A DNA stretch of 64,000 nt from Flavobacteriales bacterium UBA7612. GTDB taxonomy: Bacteria > Bacteroidota > Bacteroidia > Flavobacteriales > Weeksellaceae. The stretch's first letter is position 1; each line of letters opens with the position of its first letter. The translations under genes were made by a program, and so were the position numbers. The notes beneath the pieces are model-generated. The model had not been told where the DNA came from and did no database searches. It saw only the letters and a program-made list of their open reading frames with translations. Shown in pieces: positions 8,938 to 17,835 of the stretch. The DNA lies in the NCBI GenBank assembly GCA_002484335.1, contig DLJQ01000022.1, forward strand, positions 62,001 to 126,000, given 5' to 3'.

Positions 8938-8946
8938 ATCTAATTT

Positions 8947-9162
8947 TTAATGCTTTTTAAAAATTCTATTAAATGCATCTTGCAGAGGGTGAGGTTCTCG
9001 ATCTATTCTCTTAGTAATATAACACAGCTCTTTTGATTTTAATCTTATCAATGAAGAATTAACAATTAAAATACCACAAATTTCAGCTAATCTCATCGTT
9101 AAATGTTCATTTTCGGGCATCTCTGGATAATTATAATTTTGAGGTTTTAATATATATGGCAC
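8947..9162 (-). pseudogene. Fragment of a HipA-type kinase gene
   Basis: The frame codes 71 residues starting from a GTG directly after an in-frame stop. YILKPQNYNYPEMPENEHLT and the following MRLAEICGI and LCYITKRIDR match the HipA C-terminal kinase domain: the lysine-bearing LKP strand, the NEHLTMRLA helix and the conserved R-x-DR end. The rest of the roughly 300-residue HipA protein, and any hipB partner, are missing. After the DR motif the sequence leaves the family pattern. This is a decayed toxin-kinase remnant beside the ICE remnant, not a working toxin. Confidence 0.65.
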
Positions 9163-9280
9163 TACCTAAAAGTCAAATCGAATTCAAATCTGAAACTTTA
9201 TTTCCTTTTTATAATTTATCATTTTATAGGTTATTCCTTCTTTTCGACGTAATTTTATAATTGAAATAATAGAAACAAAA

Positions 9281-9613
9281 ATGAAAAAAATAGATATTAC
9301 AACTTTGGATCAATTAGACCAAATTGATCAAGCATCTTTTAATCAACCAAAAATTATTTATAAACACAGTACAACTTGTGGACTATGTGATATTATTTGG
9401 GATATTGTAAAAGAAAGCGATTTCGAATTGAATTATTTAGATTTATTAACGTATAGACCTCTCTCTAATGAGGTTGAACGCCGTTACAATGTTCTACACG
9501 AATCACCACAAATCCTTATTATAAAAGATGGAAAATGTGTGTACAATGCATCACATCGTAAAATAAAAAATGAAGAAATTCAGAAACAATTAGATCAATT
9601 GGTTAATCTATAA
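9281..9613 (+). CDS. ytxJ: Bacillithiol-system thioredoxin-like protein YtxJ
   Basis: The 110-residue protein has a thioredoxin fold. KHSTTCGLCDIIWDIV carries a CxxC pair at C33 and C36. QILIIKDGKCVYNASH is the usual cis-Pro/beta region of the DUF2847/YtxJ family. YtxJ is thought to act as a monothiol or dithiol bacilliredoxin that removes bacillithiol from proteins in the cytoplasm; bacillithiol is made in many Flavobacteriia. The CGLC form with two cysteines is somewhat thioredoxin-like. It stands alone, outside the ICE remnant and just left of the BREX-bearing element, and looks like a normal chromosomal gene. Confidence 0.85.
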   Translation: MKKIDITTLDQLDQIDQASFNQPKIIYKHSTTCGLCDIIWDIVKESDFELNYLDLLTYRPLSNEVERRYNVLHESPQILIIKDGKCVYNASHRKIKNEEIQKQLDQLVNL

Positions 9614-9711
9614 TAAATTAAAGTTATCTTCTTTTGAATCTGAGCCTAATTATTTACAAAATTTTCAACGTCGATTGAAGAAACTAAGAAATAATTAATT
9701 TCAAATATAAA

Positions 9712-9721
9712 TGTCCGTTAT
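9712..9721 (+). repeat. Candidate attL core
   Basis: TGTCCGTTAT here is identical to 28362-28371 beside mnmE. It lies in the gap between ytxJ and brxL, where the left edge of the element would be expected. It is also the left arm of a local inverted repeat. Confidence 0.45.
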
Positions 9722-9764
9722 TCTACATATATTATATGTTTTTGTATGGAATAACGGACGTTTT
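9712..9764 (+). terminator. Hairpin between ytxJ and brxL
   Basis: TGTCCGTTATTC (9712-9723) pairs with GAATAACGGACG (9749-9760), with an inner ACATAT/ATATGT pair, followed by TTTT on the plus strand. It sits between converging genes and could end transcripts from both. The overlap with the candidate att core means it may instead be an integrase-binding structure. Confidence 0.5.
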
Positions 9765-9806
9765 AAGTTGTATAATCTGTTCGTATTGGTGAAGAATTTT
9801 ATTATA

Positions 9807-11855
9807 TCAAATATCCAATATCACCTTCTGTAACAATGTTTGTGCATCCGTATAGAATGGTACATCTGTTTTAGTGAAAATAGTTTGAGGCAAAGTACCA
9901 AATTCGGACATGTTTAGCATTGGAACTAAAATGATTTTAGCACCATTTTCTGACAAATTTGACACACGATCTGCAAAATTATTGGCTCTTTCAATTGCTC
10001 CACCAATTGAAATATTACCTAAAACAGCTAATCCGCCTTTTAAGTTTTTCTTATATAATGCTGAAATAATTGCCACATAAACGGCAGCTCCAATTCCATC
10101 TGTTACATTAGAACCCAAAATAGTCGAAACTTGTAAGTTAATATCAAAATTGCTTAAAGAATGACGTTCATTCAAAATTGATTTTTCGTTCGCTTTTAGG
10201 TAATTGTAAGTATTTTTGATATTCTCTTTTACGGCTTGGTTCGATGTACCTGTAATGTTTAATTTACCATTACCTGCGATTGCAACTACTTCTATTTTCA
10301 CAACAGCGTTGGTTTCGCCATCGTTGGTAGCGGTATAACATGTACCTGGAGCTAATGGATTTGCTTCGATTAAAGACGATCCTTTTTCCTCTGGCAAACC
10401 AACAAAAACTTCTTCTTGTGTCTCTTTGTCAATGTATGAGAAATTGGTGTCCCAGAATTCCATACCCCCAATACGTTTTAATTGTTCTTTTACACGGCGA
10501 CGCATTTCCATTGCAATCGTTAAGTATTTACGGATATCCTCTTTCGTATATTCTCCGTGTGGGTGTAATAGTTTTACAAATCCTGAAACAATACGACGCA
10601 CTGATTTAGCATCACGTTGCTTTAAATGGTTCCCTAAGGCAAAATATTGATCTAATGCATCTGTGAATGTTATTTTACGCTGTGATTTTAGTAATTCTGA
10701 AAAGAAATCTGTACTAAACCCATAGTGCTTCGTAAAGTTTGATGGACTAAATTTTACAATTTCCCAACCAGGTAAAAATAAGTTGATACGATCTAAGAAG
10801 GCTGTATCTTCATTAACTTCATCTGATAACGGACTGAATAAATGAGAAGTCTGTAAAACCGTTTCTACAGGCTGATTGATATTTCCGTTTAATATGATCG
10901 AAGCTGAACCTGAAATCTCTCCATTCTTCGCACGAGAGAATGATCCCGATTCCATATAATCTTTCATTAATGGAATAGCATCTTTATCTTTAAAAAGCTT
11001 ATCAGTACTTTCGTCAAAACAAATCGCATCCCAAAGTCCTACAGCTCCTACACGTCCTGAAGCATTGTTCACAAATAATTGCGCAACCGTACCTTGACCA
11101 CCCGATATTAATATCGCATAAGGTGTTATTTCTTTATAGATGTATGATTTCCCAGATGAACGAGGCCCTAATTCTACGATGTTAAAATTCTTTTCCACCA
11201 GTGGAATTAAACGACACAATAATAAATCTTGCATACGCTCGTCCATTCCTTCGCTTTCTGGCTCATATCCCGCACTTCGCAATAATAATTTTTTCCAGTC
11301 TGCAGTTTCGAAATTCTTACGTTTATCAACGATCGATGAATTGTCAAAAGACGATAATTGTATGGGTGTAATTTTACTTACTACGAAAGGAAAAACTTTT
11401 GATCCAATAGTAATTAATGGATCATATTCTACATCGATAATTGCCCAAATACCTCCTAACAAAATCTTTTCGTGGTATTTTACCAAATCACTACTGATAT
11501 TGGCATTTTTGATGTTTGAATTTACTAAAGTTGCCCAATAGGTATCTTTCGTCGCATCTAATTCTACCGAAATTTTATCGATGATTTTATAACGTCCTTT
11601 CTCTCTGATTTTTGATTGGATTAATGAACTCTCTTCAGGATTTACATAGTGATCGCGTAAAATGGTACGTACATTTTCTAAGCCTTCTTTTATTTTCTCT
11701 TCATCATCTGTACTGCAACTATTCGCTAATAAGTATTCTAAAACAAAGGCGGGCACATTGGCTCCCCCTTTAACAATACCTACTAAATCTTTTTTCACCA
11801 CATAACCTCTAAAGTTATCTATGGCTTGTGTATCTAAATTATCTAATTGAATCAT
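9807..11855 (-). CDS. brxL: BREX AAA+ / Lon-like protein BrxL
   Basis: The 682-residue protein has an N-terminal domain, an AAA+ core with Walker A GPRSSGKS (230-237) and Walker B-like AICFDEST (277-284), and a C-terminal Lon-protease-like fold (about 570-682). The Lon catalytic positions look substituted: the usual DGPSAG is DGIGAA (586-591) and GG-x-KEK is GGAIER (618-623), so proteolysis is unlikely. BrxL is the last gene of BREX type 1. It binds DNA as a multimer and is needed for restriction but not methylation in studied systems. It follows pglZ after 17 bases on the same strand. Confidence 0.92.
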   Translation of the reverse strand: MIQLDNLDTQAIDNFRGYVVKKDLVGIVKGGANVPAFVLEYLLANSCSTDDEEKIKEGLENVRTILRDHYVNPEESSLIQSKIREKGRYKIIDKISVELDATKDTYWATLVNSNIKNANISSDLVKYHEKILLGGIWAIIDVEYDPLITIGSKVFPFVVSKITPIQLSSFDNSSIVDKRKNFETADWKKLLLRSAGYEPESEGMDERMQDLLLCRLIPLVEKNFNIVELGPRSSGKSYIYKEITPYAILISGGQGTVAQLFVNNASGRVGAVGLWDAICFDESTDKLFKDKDAIPLMKDYMESGSFSRAKNGEISGSASIILNGNINQPVETVLQTSHLFSPLSDEVNEDTAFLDRINLFLPGWEIVKFSPSNFTKHYGFSTDFFSELLKSQRKITFTDALDQYFALGNHLKQRDAKSVRRIVSGFVKLLHPHGEYTKEDIRKYLTIAMEMRRRVKEQLKRIGGMEFWDTNFSYIDKETQEEVFVGLPEEKGSSLIEANPLAPGTCYTATNDGETNAVVKIEVVAIAGNGKLNITGTSNQAVKENIKNTYNYLKANEKSILNERHSLSNFDINLQVSTILGSNVTDGIGAAVYVAIISALYKKNLKGGLAVLGNISIGGAIERANNFADRVSNLSENGAKIILVPMLNMSEFGTLPQTIFTKTDVPFYTDAQTLLQKVILDI

Positions 11856-11872
11856 TGTTATATCTTTAGAAA

Positions 11873-14104
11873 TTAAAATAATCCTCCCATATCTCGGGCA
11901 GATGATTTGTTCACGACCACTTGGTCTATTTTTTCTTTTGTAGTCGCATCTTCTACCAATACCACAATCTGTTGATGTCCTTCAAAGCTAAATTCTTTAT
12001 CCCATTGTTGGTCTTTCTGAATCGTGATGGCTTCTACCGATTGCATTGGAATATTGTTTTGGTATAAGGTAATATTTACGGTACGCTGTCCATCAAATAG
12101 CGAATCTCCACTTGCTTGGGTTTCTAATTTGATTTTAAAATATTCACCTGATACGTCTGCTAATTGGTTTTTATTTGAAATAAATACCTGTAATGCAGGT
12201 TGTGCATTCCCTTTACGCTTGAACATAAAATTTGGAATGATGACCTCTTGCGGTGCAAAACCTCCGTGCGCAAAACCATAAACTCCTGGTGTACGGAACG
12301 GACTATCGGATTGTGCTACATTGATGTACTGGTATTGCTCATAAGTTTTTGGAATGCTCCATAAGATATCCGTCTGTTGTTTTTCTACCGAGCGAATGTA
12401 ACGTTCACTTTTACTGTGATTTCCTTCAATAGATACTTCTAACTTATCGGAATCTGATAATAAACCTGTTAATACAAATCCGTGATCGGTTACTAAATGT
12501 ACTTCTTCATAACCCGCACGTAAAAGTTCTTCAATTTTTTTGATTAAAACTTTTTCGAATTCTGCGAATAATTTAATGGCATCCAACTGCAATTTTTCAC
12601 CTGCGCTGTCAATATCCTTGTAGGTTAAAACTAAAATAGGATCTTGTGTTGTTGCATTGGTATCCACTAATTTCTTGAATGCGATTTCTTTCCCTGTACG
12701 TTTAAGCAATTCCTTTTCACGGTCGCTTTGTTTGGCTAAGACCTGCTGATCTCCCACATATAAAGCCGACATATTATGCTCGGTTTCTGATGGTAAATCG
12801 GCTAACATCACTTGTTTTTGTACTTCGTAGGTTTTATCAATGGCATTGGCAACCGCTTCTGCAATTTCCCAACGTACGCCATCGCCTACAATTACCGCCA
12901 ATTTCTTCGTTGAATTTTTAATCAAATCAACCAAATATCCTTGTTGATTGCTTTGGTAATCGTCTTTGTAGGCGAACCATTTATCAATCAATTCTTGGTT
13001 GATACTTTGGTAGTATTCTTGTATCGGTTTTAAGATACTTTCTTCGTTTAAAAACTCTTGATACAAGTTGCGTATCGCACGATCCAAAGCTTGATATTCG
13101 GTGGTGTAATATGCTACGACCTCTTTTAAACTGAATAGCTTCGTAATTTTTGAAGGATCAAAACTTAAAACAATACTGATATCTTTCCACCACGTTGGTA
13201 CTAACGGATTACGATGGTTTCCTATTCTTTTCTTAATGGTACTGTGGTATTTTGTTTTAAATGCCACATTATGCAAATTCGCCACCACATCTACCAATTG
13301 TCTGCGGTCTATTTCCTCAAAACAATGGTTACTTTCTACTTCCCAATGGTTGATACCCTGTGGTATCGTAAAATGCTTTACGTATTGTTTCAATACAGCT
13401 ATGTATTGGTTACTGTCTAACCAGTTGGTGTACCATACTCTATCTTCTGTAGCTTTGTTCTGTACGATGTTGTGCAACATTTGCTCGACCACTTCTTGTA
13501 CGAGTACCTTCAATGGTTTATCTGAAACGGGTTGTGCAACAAAGGCAAACAATTTATGACGAACGTACTGAATTACTTCCTCTGCTTGTTGTTGTTCCCA
13601 AACTTCTGGATTTGAGATTAACGGTAAAATTTCGTGCTCTAAATTCACGACATCTGCTAAACCTTGTAAGACCGATTTCCACCATTTGATGTCTTTCCCC
13701 ATACTTGCTTTAGCAGCAGTTAACAGCTCTTCTTTGCTTAACTGTATTTGTAAGCCTGTTTCGGCAAATAACTTTTGACGCAACCATTCTTCGGCATTGG
13801 TATAATCTAACAAGCCGTGGGTTTCGGTGTAATCAAATAAAAAACTTAATTGCGGTTTCGGTCTTTGGGAATAGACAATTGTAGGTTCTTTCGGGGCCTG
13901 TTCTATGGCAACCCGAATAAACAATTCTTCTTTTACACGTTGCCACTCTTCTTTTAAGGTGGCATCTACTGTAATTACTTGCAAAACCTGTTGCTCCCAC
14001 ATTGGGAGCAATTGTTCTAATTGGCCGTCTGGATCTACTACCATGACCAAGTTTCTACGGCTCAACTTATTTTGTAGCTCTTGCTGTATCCATTGATCTA
14101 CCAT
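11873..14104 (-). CDS. pglZ: BREX phosphatase-domain protein PglZ
   Basis: The 743-residue protein has the alkaline-phosphatase-superfamily PglZ core: AVIVGDGVRWEIAEA with D408, LPSETEHNMSALY (437-449), and LVTDHGFVLTG with D540/H541. The N-terminal half is the type-A BREX region, and the C-terminal 150 residues are a beta-rich tail. PglZ is required for both modification and restriction in BREX and binds PglX. Its ATG overlaps the pglX stop by one base, so the two are translationally coupled. Base composition is visibly richer in G+C than the right half of the element. Confidence 0.93.
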   Translation of the reverse strand: MVDQWIQQELQNKLSRRNLVMVVDPDGQLEQLLPMWEQQVLQVITVDATLKEEWQRVKEELFIRVAIEQAPKEPTIVYSQRPKPQLSFLFDYTETHGLLDYTNAEEWLRQKLFAETGLQIQLSKEELLTAAKASMGKDIKWWKSVLQGLADVVNLEHEILPLISNPEVWEQQQAEEVIQYVRHKLFAFVAQPVSDKPLKVLVQEVVEQMLHNIVQNKATEDRVWYTNWLDSNQYIAVLKQYVKHFTIPQGINHWEVESNHCFEEIDRRQLVDVVANLHNVAFKTKYHSTIKKRIGNHRNPLVPTWWKDISIVLSFDPSKITKLFSLKEVVAYYTTEYQALDRAIRNLYQEFLNEESILKPIQEYYQSINQELIDKWFAYKDDYQSNQQGYLVDLIKNSTKKLAVIVGDGVRWEIAEAVANAIDKTYEVQKQVMLADLPSETEHNMSALYVGDQQVLAKQSDREKELLKRTGKEIAFKKLVDTNATTQDPILVLTYKDIDSAGEKLQLDAIKLFAEFEKVLIKKIEELLRAGYEEVHLVTDHGFVLTGLLSDSDKLEVSIEGNHSKSERYIRSVEKQQTDILWSIPKTYEQYQYINVAQSDSPFRTPGVYGFAHGGFAPQEVIIPNFMFKRKGNAQPALQVFISNKNQLADVSGEYFKIKLETQASGDSLFDGQRTVNITLYQNNIPMQSVEAITIQKDQQWDKEFSFEGHQQIVVLVEDATTKEKIDQVVVNKSSARDMGGLF

Positions 14105-17100
14105 TACCAGTCTGCGTTTAGGTATTTTGTTAACTGAGGTGCTTTTAAAATATCGGCTTTTATCATTCCTTTTTTCTGTAAAGGCGCAATATTTTTAGCC
14201 ACACCGCTGTCTAATATCGGGTTGTAATTTTCTGCGATTAACTCATCTAATTTTGCCTCATACGCCTCTAACTCGATGAATTGATTGGCAATAAGTTCTT
14301 TCTCCGCTTGTGCAGCTGCTGAATCTGCTTCGCGGATGTCTGATAAACGCAATTGCAACTGCTCTCTGCGTTTGGCTACATAAACGGCTTTTAATTTGAA
14401 GATGCTATCGCGGTTCCATTGGTAAATGGATGTGTACACTTCAAAAGCTTTGTATTTCCCCGAAGATAAGTGCCAAATAAATGGTGACTTTGGTTGGAAC
14501 ATAAAAAGATTTAAATGATTAGATAAATCTTCAAAGAAATGTTCTTCGATATATTTCTCTAAAGGCTTCCCTAAGAACTGATCTAATTCTGCTATTTGTG
14601 CTGCGGAGAATCCTTGCTCATGTAAGTGATTCACCAAACGATCGATTAAGCGAGTTTCTAACGCTTGTGCATACAATGGAATAATGCCATCATCATCCTG
14701 TGCTAATAAGGTACGGATATGATCGGTTACAAACTCTAAAGCAATTTCTTTGGCTTTACCCATTGGTAGAATATTGGCTTCTTTGAACCAATACCATACA
14801 TTGATCGGGTTAACTTGATGACGAATACAGAATTCTTCTAAATCGTTATTTGATTGATATAAAGTTTTAAAGCCTTCTTTAATCTCTTTTACAACATCTT
14901 CTTCAAAGGTTTGCTCTTCTAAGTTTTTAATATACTCCACTACTTCAGGCAATGGATTCTTTAATCCTGCTAAAAAGGCTTGTTTCGCTTGATTTGTTAT
15001 TGGTAAAGATCCAATAGAAACACCTACACTTTGGATTACCATTTGATAATCCGATTCAGTTAAATCATAAATTTGAAAAACTACATTATTAATGATTGTT
15101 TCATTAATTAATGTTTGGGCAACATAACTGTTTACATCAATTAATACCTGTAATATTTCTTTGTGAAATAACTCAAATTGGCCTTTTAACTTTGTTCCAT
15201 TAAATAATGGATCAATTAATTCTGATTCAGCAAGTTTTTTAATATATGAAATATTAAATTCAACAAGCTGTGTAACTAAACTTTCTTGATTATTATTCGG
15301 ACTAATAAATGGTATTCTCCATATATCTCCTTGATTGATATTGACTGTGGGATTCAAACAATTAGAAATATATGTAATTAATGACGAATTTAGAAAACCA
15401 ATTATATAATTGGTATTACTAAACTTTTTAGGAAAAATTCCCGATCCTCCAGCGTCTGTAATATGATTTTGTGGCAGAGTCCTAAATGATGCACCTTTGC
15501 TACCAGCAGCTGTATATGTTATGCCTTCATTAAAATAAAATTTTTCATTTTGCGGTCGCGATCTTTGTTTTCCATTTTCGTCGACTAAGTTTTTTATTTC
15601 ATAACCATTATCTTTCCAATTTATAACAGACCATAGGTTTCCATACCATTTCTTAAATGGTCCCCCTTTAGCATATGGAACCCATTTTAATTTATCTGTA
15701 CTATAATCTTTTGAAATATTATTTATATTTACTTCCCACCAGTATCTTATAAATCTATTATTATCACCAGTTGTTAATCCTTTAACAATGAATAAAAATT
15801 CATCTAATGATTTGCCTCCAAACTTCTCTCTAAATTCATCGGAAATCCAATAAATAAACGGCCAAGAATCAATTATTTTTAGCTTTTCTTGGTCTAGGAA
15901 AATGTTGTGCTTATTTGGATTATTTGCAATACAGTCGTTTAATGCTTCTAAACAAAAATCTTTCTTATACTTTTCATTCGGTGTTCTAGTATATTGATTT
16001 AAAGAAATAAATAATGATTCTTCTTTAGTTTTTTTCCCTTTCTCTAAAACATAGAATGCAGGATCAACCATCACAGCACCAAATAAATTACTTAAACCAT
16101 AATCTACAAAAACTGAAATATGTGTTTTCTCGATGATATATTTACGAACATTCTCAAATGTTTTAATGTACATAAAAGTTAAAGGATGAATCATAGCTAC
16201 TTTTCCTACCTCGTTGGTTAATTCGCAACAACGTTTGATGAAGGTCGCGTATAGATTGGTATGAAACTTATACGGTTTTTTGTAGTGTTTTTCTACAAAG
16301 GTTTTTAATTCAGGACCAAAATCGGCTGAATCTGTATAGGGCGGATTGGCAACTGCTACATCGTATTTGTTGGTTAATACATCCAAATAAGTTACCGCAT
16401 TGGCTGCTTGTACTTGGATAAAGTTTTGCACCCCTGTAGAGGCGTACTTGCTTACGGCTTTGTACAAATCGTTAATAAAAGATTTACGGAAAGACAAGTA
16501 GGTTTCGTTTTCAGCAGAAGTAAACAAGGTCACTTCTGATTTTTCGAAAGCCGATAAGTGTTGTTCTACAATTTCTTCAATACGGATCAATGCTCCAAAC
16601 TTATGAGCTTGCATTAAATCGTCCCACAAACTGATCACGACTCTTTCTACCGCTTGTTCGGCAGTCGTTTTTTTCTCTTCTGAAGGGAAGAAAATATGTT
16701 TTACCTGCTCGTAAGGTGGTAAGATAAAATCGGAACTTACCAAATTGAAATGTTCAATTTTGATATTGCGCTTTTTACGTCTTGCTTTGATGTACAGTCC
16801 CAACTGTGCAATTTGAGCCGCACGGTTGTCTAAATCGACTCCGTATAAATTGTGTTCTAAAATAAATTTCGGGATGTCGCGTTCGTCGTAATCGGCACCA
16901 AAATTATCGATTTGGTCTTGGTACAAATCATAAAACACATCAAACGCATACAATAAGAAATTTCCCGATCCCATGGCAGGATCGATTAATTTGATTTCAG
17001 TTAATGGTTTAGACTCACGAACACGTTCAGTAGGTGCGTTGGCAATGGCGTATTTGTTTTTGATGTCCGAGTGCGGGTACATTTCCAAATACTGTTTTCC

Positions 17101-17805
17101 TAAACTGTTATCCACCAAAAACTTTACCACCCACTTTGGTGTGTACACCTGAGATTGTATGGATACTTTATCGTATTCTGTTTTGGCTTTAGAATCTTTG
17201 TGGGCTACTTTCTTGTAGTTGTTATAACTTTCGTACAACCAACCCAATACATCATCGGATTGCCAAATGGCATCATCCACATCTTTGTCTACTTCTACGG
17301 CATTAAAAGCGTCGATAATTTCCTTTAAGTCCATTGCAGAAGGCATCAGATGATAATAATCCGATAGACTATAAAGAGGTAAGTTTTCTGCTAAGTTTTC
17401 GAACTCGAAGCTGATGAAATCCACCAAACCTTCTTGTTCTTGTTTACGCTTGTCAGGAAACTGCTCTAAGTAAGCTGTGTGTGAAAACGAACGATTTCCA
17501 TTTTCAGGACGTTGCGTGATCATTTCTGGAATTAAGGTATGCGCTTCTGATACTTTTAAAGCAGCAATACGGTTGAATAAAGTAAATGTTAATTCATCTA
17601 CTAACTTTTCGTACGCTTTTTCTTTTGTTCCTGTTTCGTCTTTTAAAGATTGAAACACTTCTAACAAGCGTTCTTTTTCTTTTTGTTGTTCAGCCGAAAG
17701 GCTGATTTCTGTTTCTTCTATAGTGATGCCTAAACGATCCAATCTGTTGCTCACAGCAGATTGAACCTTTTGGCGTATATGATTAGTATGATCTGAAAGT
17801 TTCAT
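14104..17805 (-). CDS. pglX: BREX adenine-specific DNA methyltransferase PglX
   Basis: The 1233-residue class I N6-adenine methyltransferase has the SAM motif DPAMGSGNF (275-283) and the catalytic NPPY (487-490). The target-recognition region follows (about 540-925) and then a helical C-terminus. PglX methylates a non-palindromic site to mark the host and cooperates with PglZ. The stretch coding residues about 540-925 (about 15030-16180) is clearly more AT-rich than both flanks, as if the recognition domain came from another source. No frameshift is seen, so the gene looks intact. It overlaps pglZ by one base and follows brxC by 30 bases. Confidence 0.93.
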   Translation of the reverse strand: MKLSDHTNHIRQKVQSAVSNRLDRLGITIEETEISLSAEQQKEKERLLEVFQSLKDETGTKEKAYEKLVDELTFTLFNRIAALKVSEAHTLIPEMITQRPENGNRSFSHTAYLEQFPDKRKQEQEGLVDFISFEFENLAENLPLYSLSDYYHLMPSAMDLKEIIDAFNAVEVDKDVDDAIWQSDDVLGWLYESYNNYKKVAHKDSKAKTEYDKVSIQSQVYTPKWVVKFLVDNSLGKQYLEMYPHSDIKNKYAIANAPTERVRESKPLTEIKLIDPAMGSGNFLLYAFDVFYDLYQDQIDNFGADYDERDIPKFILEHNLYGVDLDNRAAQIAQLGLYIKARRKKRNIKIEHFNLVSSDFILPPYEQVKHIFFPSEEKKTTAEQAVERVVISLWDDLMQAHKFGALIRIEEIVEQHLSAFEKSEVTLFTSAENETYLSFRKSFINDLYKAVSKYASTGVQNFIQVQAANAVTYLDVLTNKYDVAVANPPYTDSADFGPELKTFVEKHYKKPYKFHTNLYATFIKRCCELTNEVGKVAMIHPLTFMYIKTFENVRKYIIEKTHISVFVDYGLSNLFGAVMVDPAFYVLEKGKKTKEESLFISLNQYTRTPNEKYKKDFCLEALNDCIANNPNKHNIFLDQEKLKIIDSWPFIYWISDEFREKFGGKSLDEFLFIVKGLTTGDNNRFIRYWWEVNINNISKDYSTDKLKWVPYAKGGPFKKWYGNLWSVINWKDNGYEIKNLVDENGKQRSRPQNEKFYFNEGITYTAAGSKGASFRTLPQNHITDAGGSGIFPKKFSNTNYIIGFLNSSLITYISNCLNPTVNINQGDIWRIPFISPNNNQESLVTQLVEFNISYIKKLAESELIDPLFNGTKLKGQFELFHKEILQVLIDVNSYVAQTLINETIINNVVFQIYDLTESDYQMVIQSVGVSIGSLPITNQAKQAFLAGLKNPLPEVVEYIKNLEEQTFEEDVVKEIKEGFKTLYQSNNDLEEFCIRHQVNPINVWYWFKEANILPMGKAKEIALEFVTDHIRTLLAQDDDGIIPLYAQALETRLIDRLVNHLHEQGFSAAQIAELDQFLGKPLEKYIEEHFFEDLSNHLNLFMFQPKSPFIWHLSSGKYKAFEVYTSIYQWNRDSIFKLKAVYVAKRREQLQLRLSDIREADSAAAQAEKELIANQFIELEAYEAKLDELIAENYNPILDSGVAKNIAPLQKKGMIKADILKAPQLTKYLNADW

Positions 17806-17835
17806 TTAATTTATCGTGTTTTCTATGGTTCGGTT

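Larger units (their letters stand above)
8617..8946. other. Gene-free stretch with inverted repeats
   Basis: I see no coding sequence in these 330 bases. They contain a short direct repeat ACTTGCCA (8839-8846 and 8849-8856), a near-perfect 14-bp inverted repeat (8872-8885 with 8887-8900), and the terminator of the hipA fragment. Confidence 0.5.

Noticed and set aside
13214..13559. Open frames on the plus strand inside pglZ and other BREX genes
   Set aside because: They lie antisense to conserved coding sequence, have low-complexity or Cys-rich translations and no start context. They are shadows.
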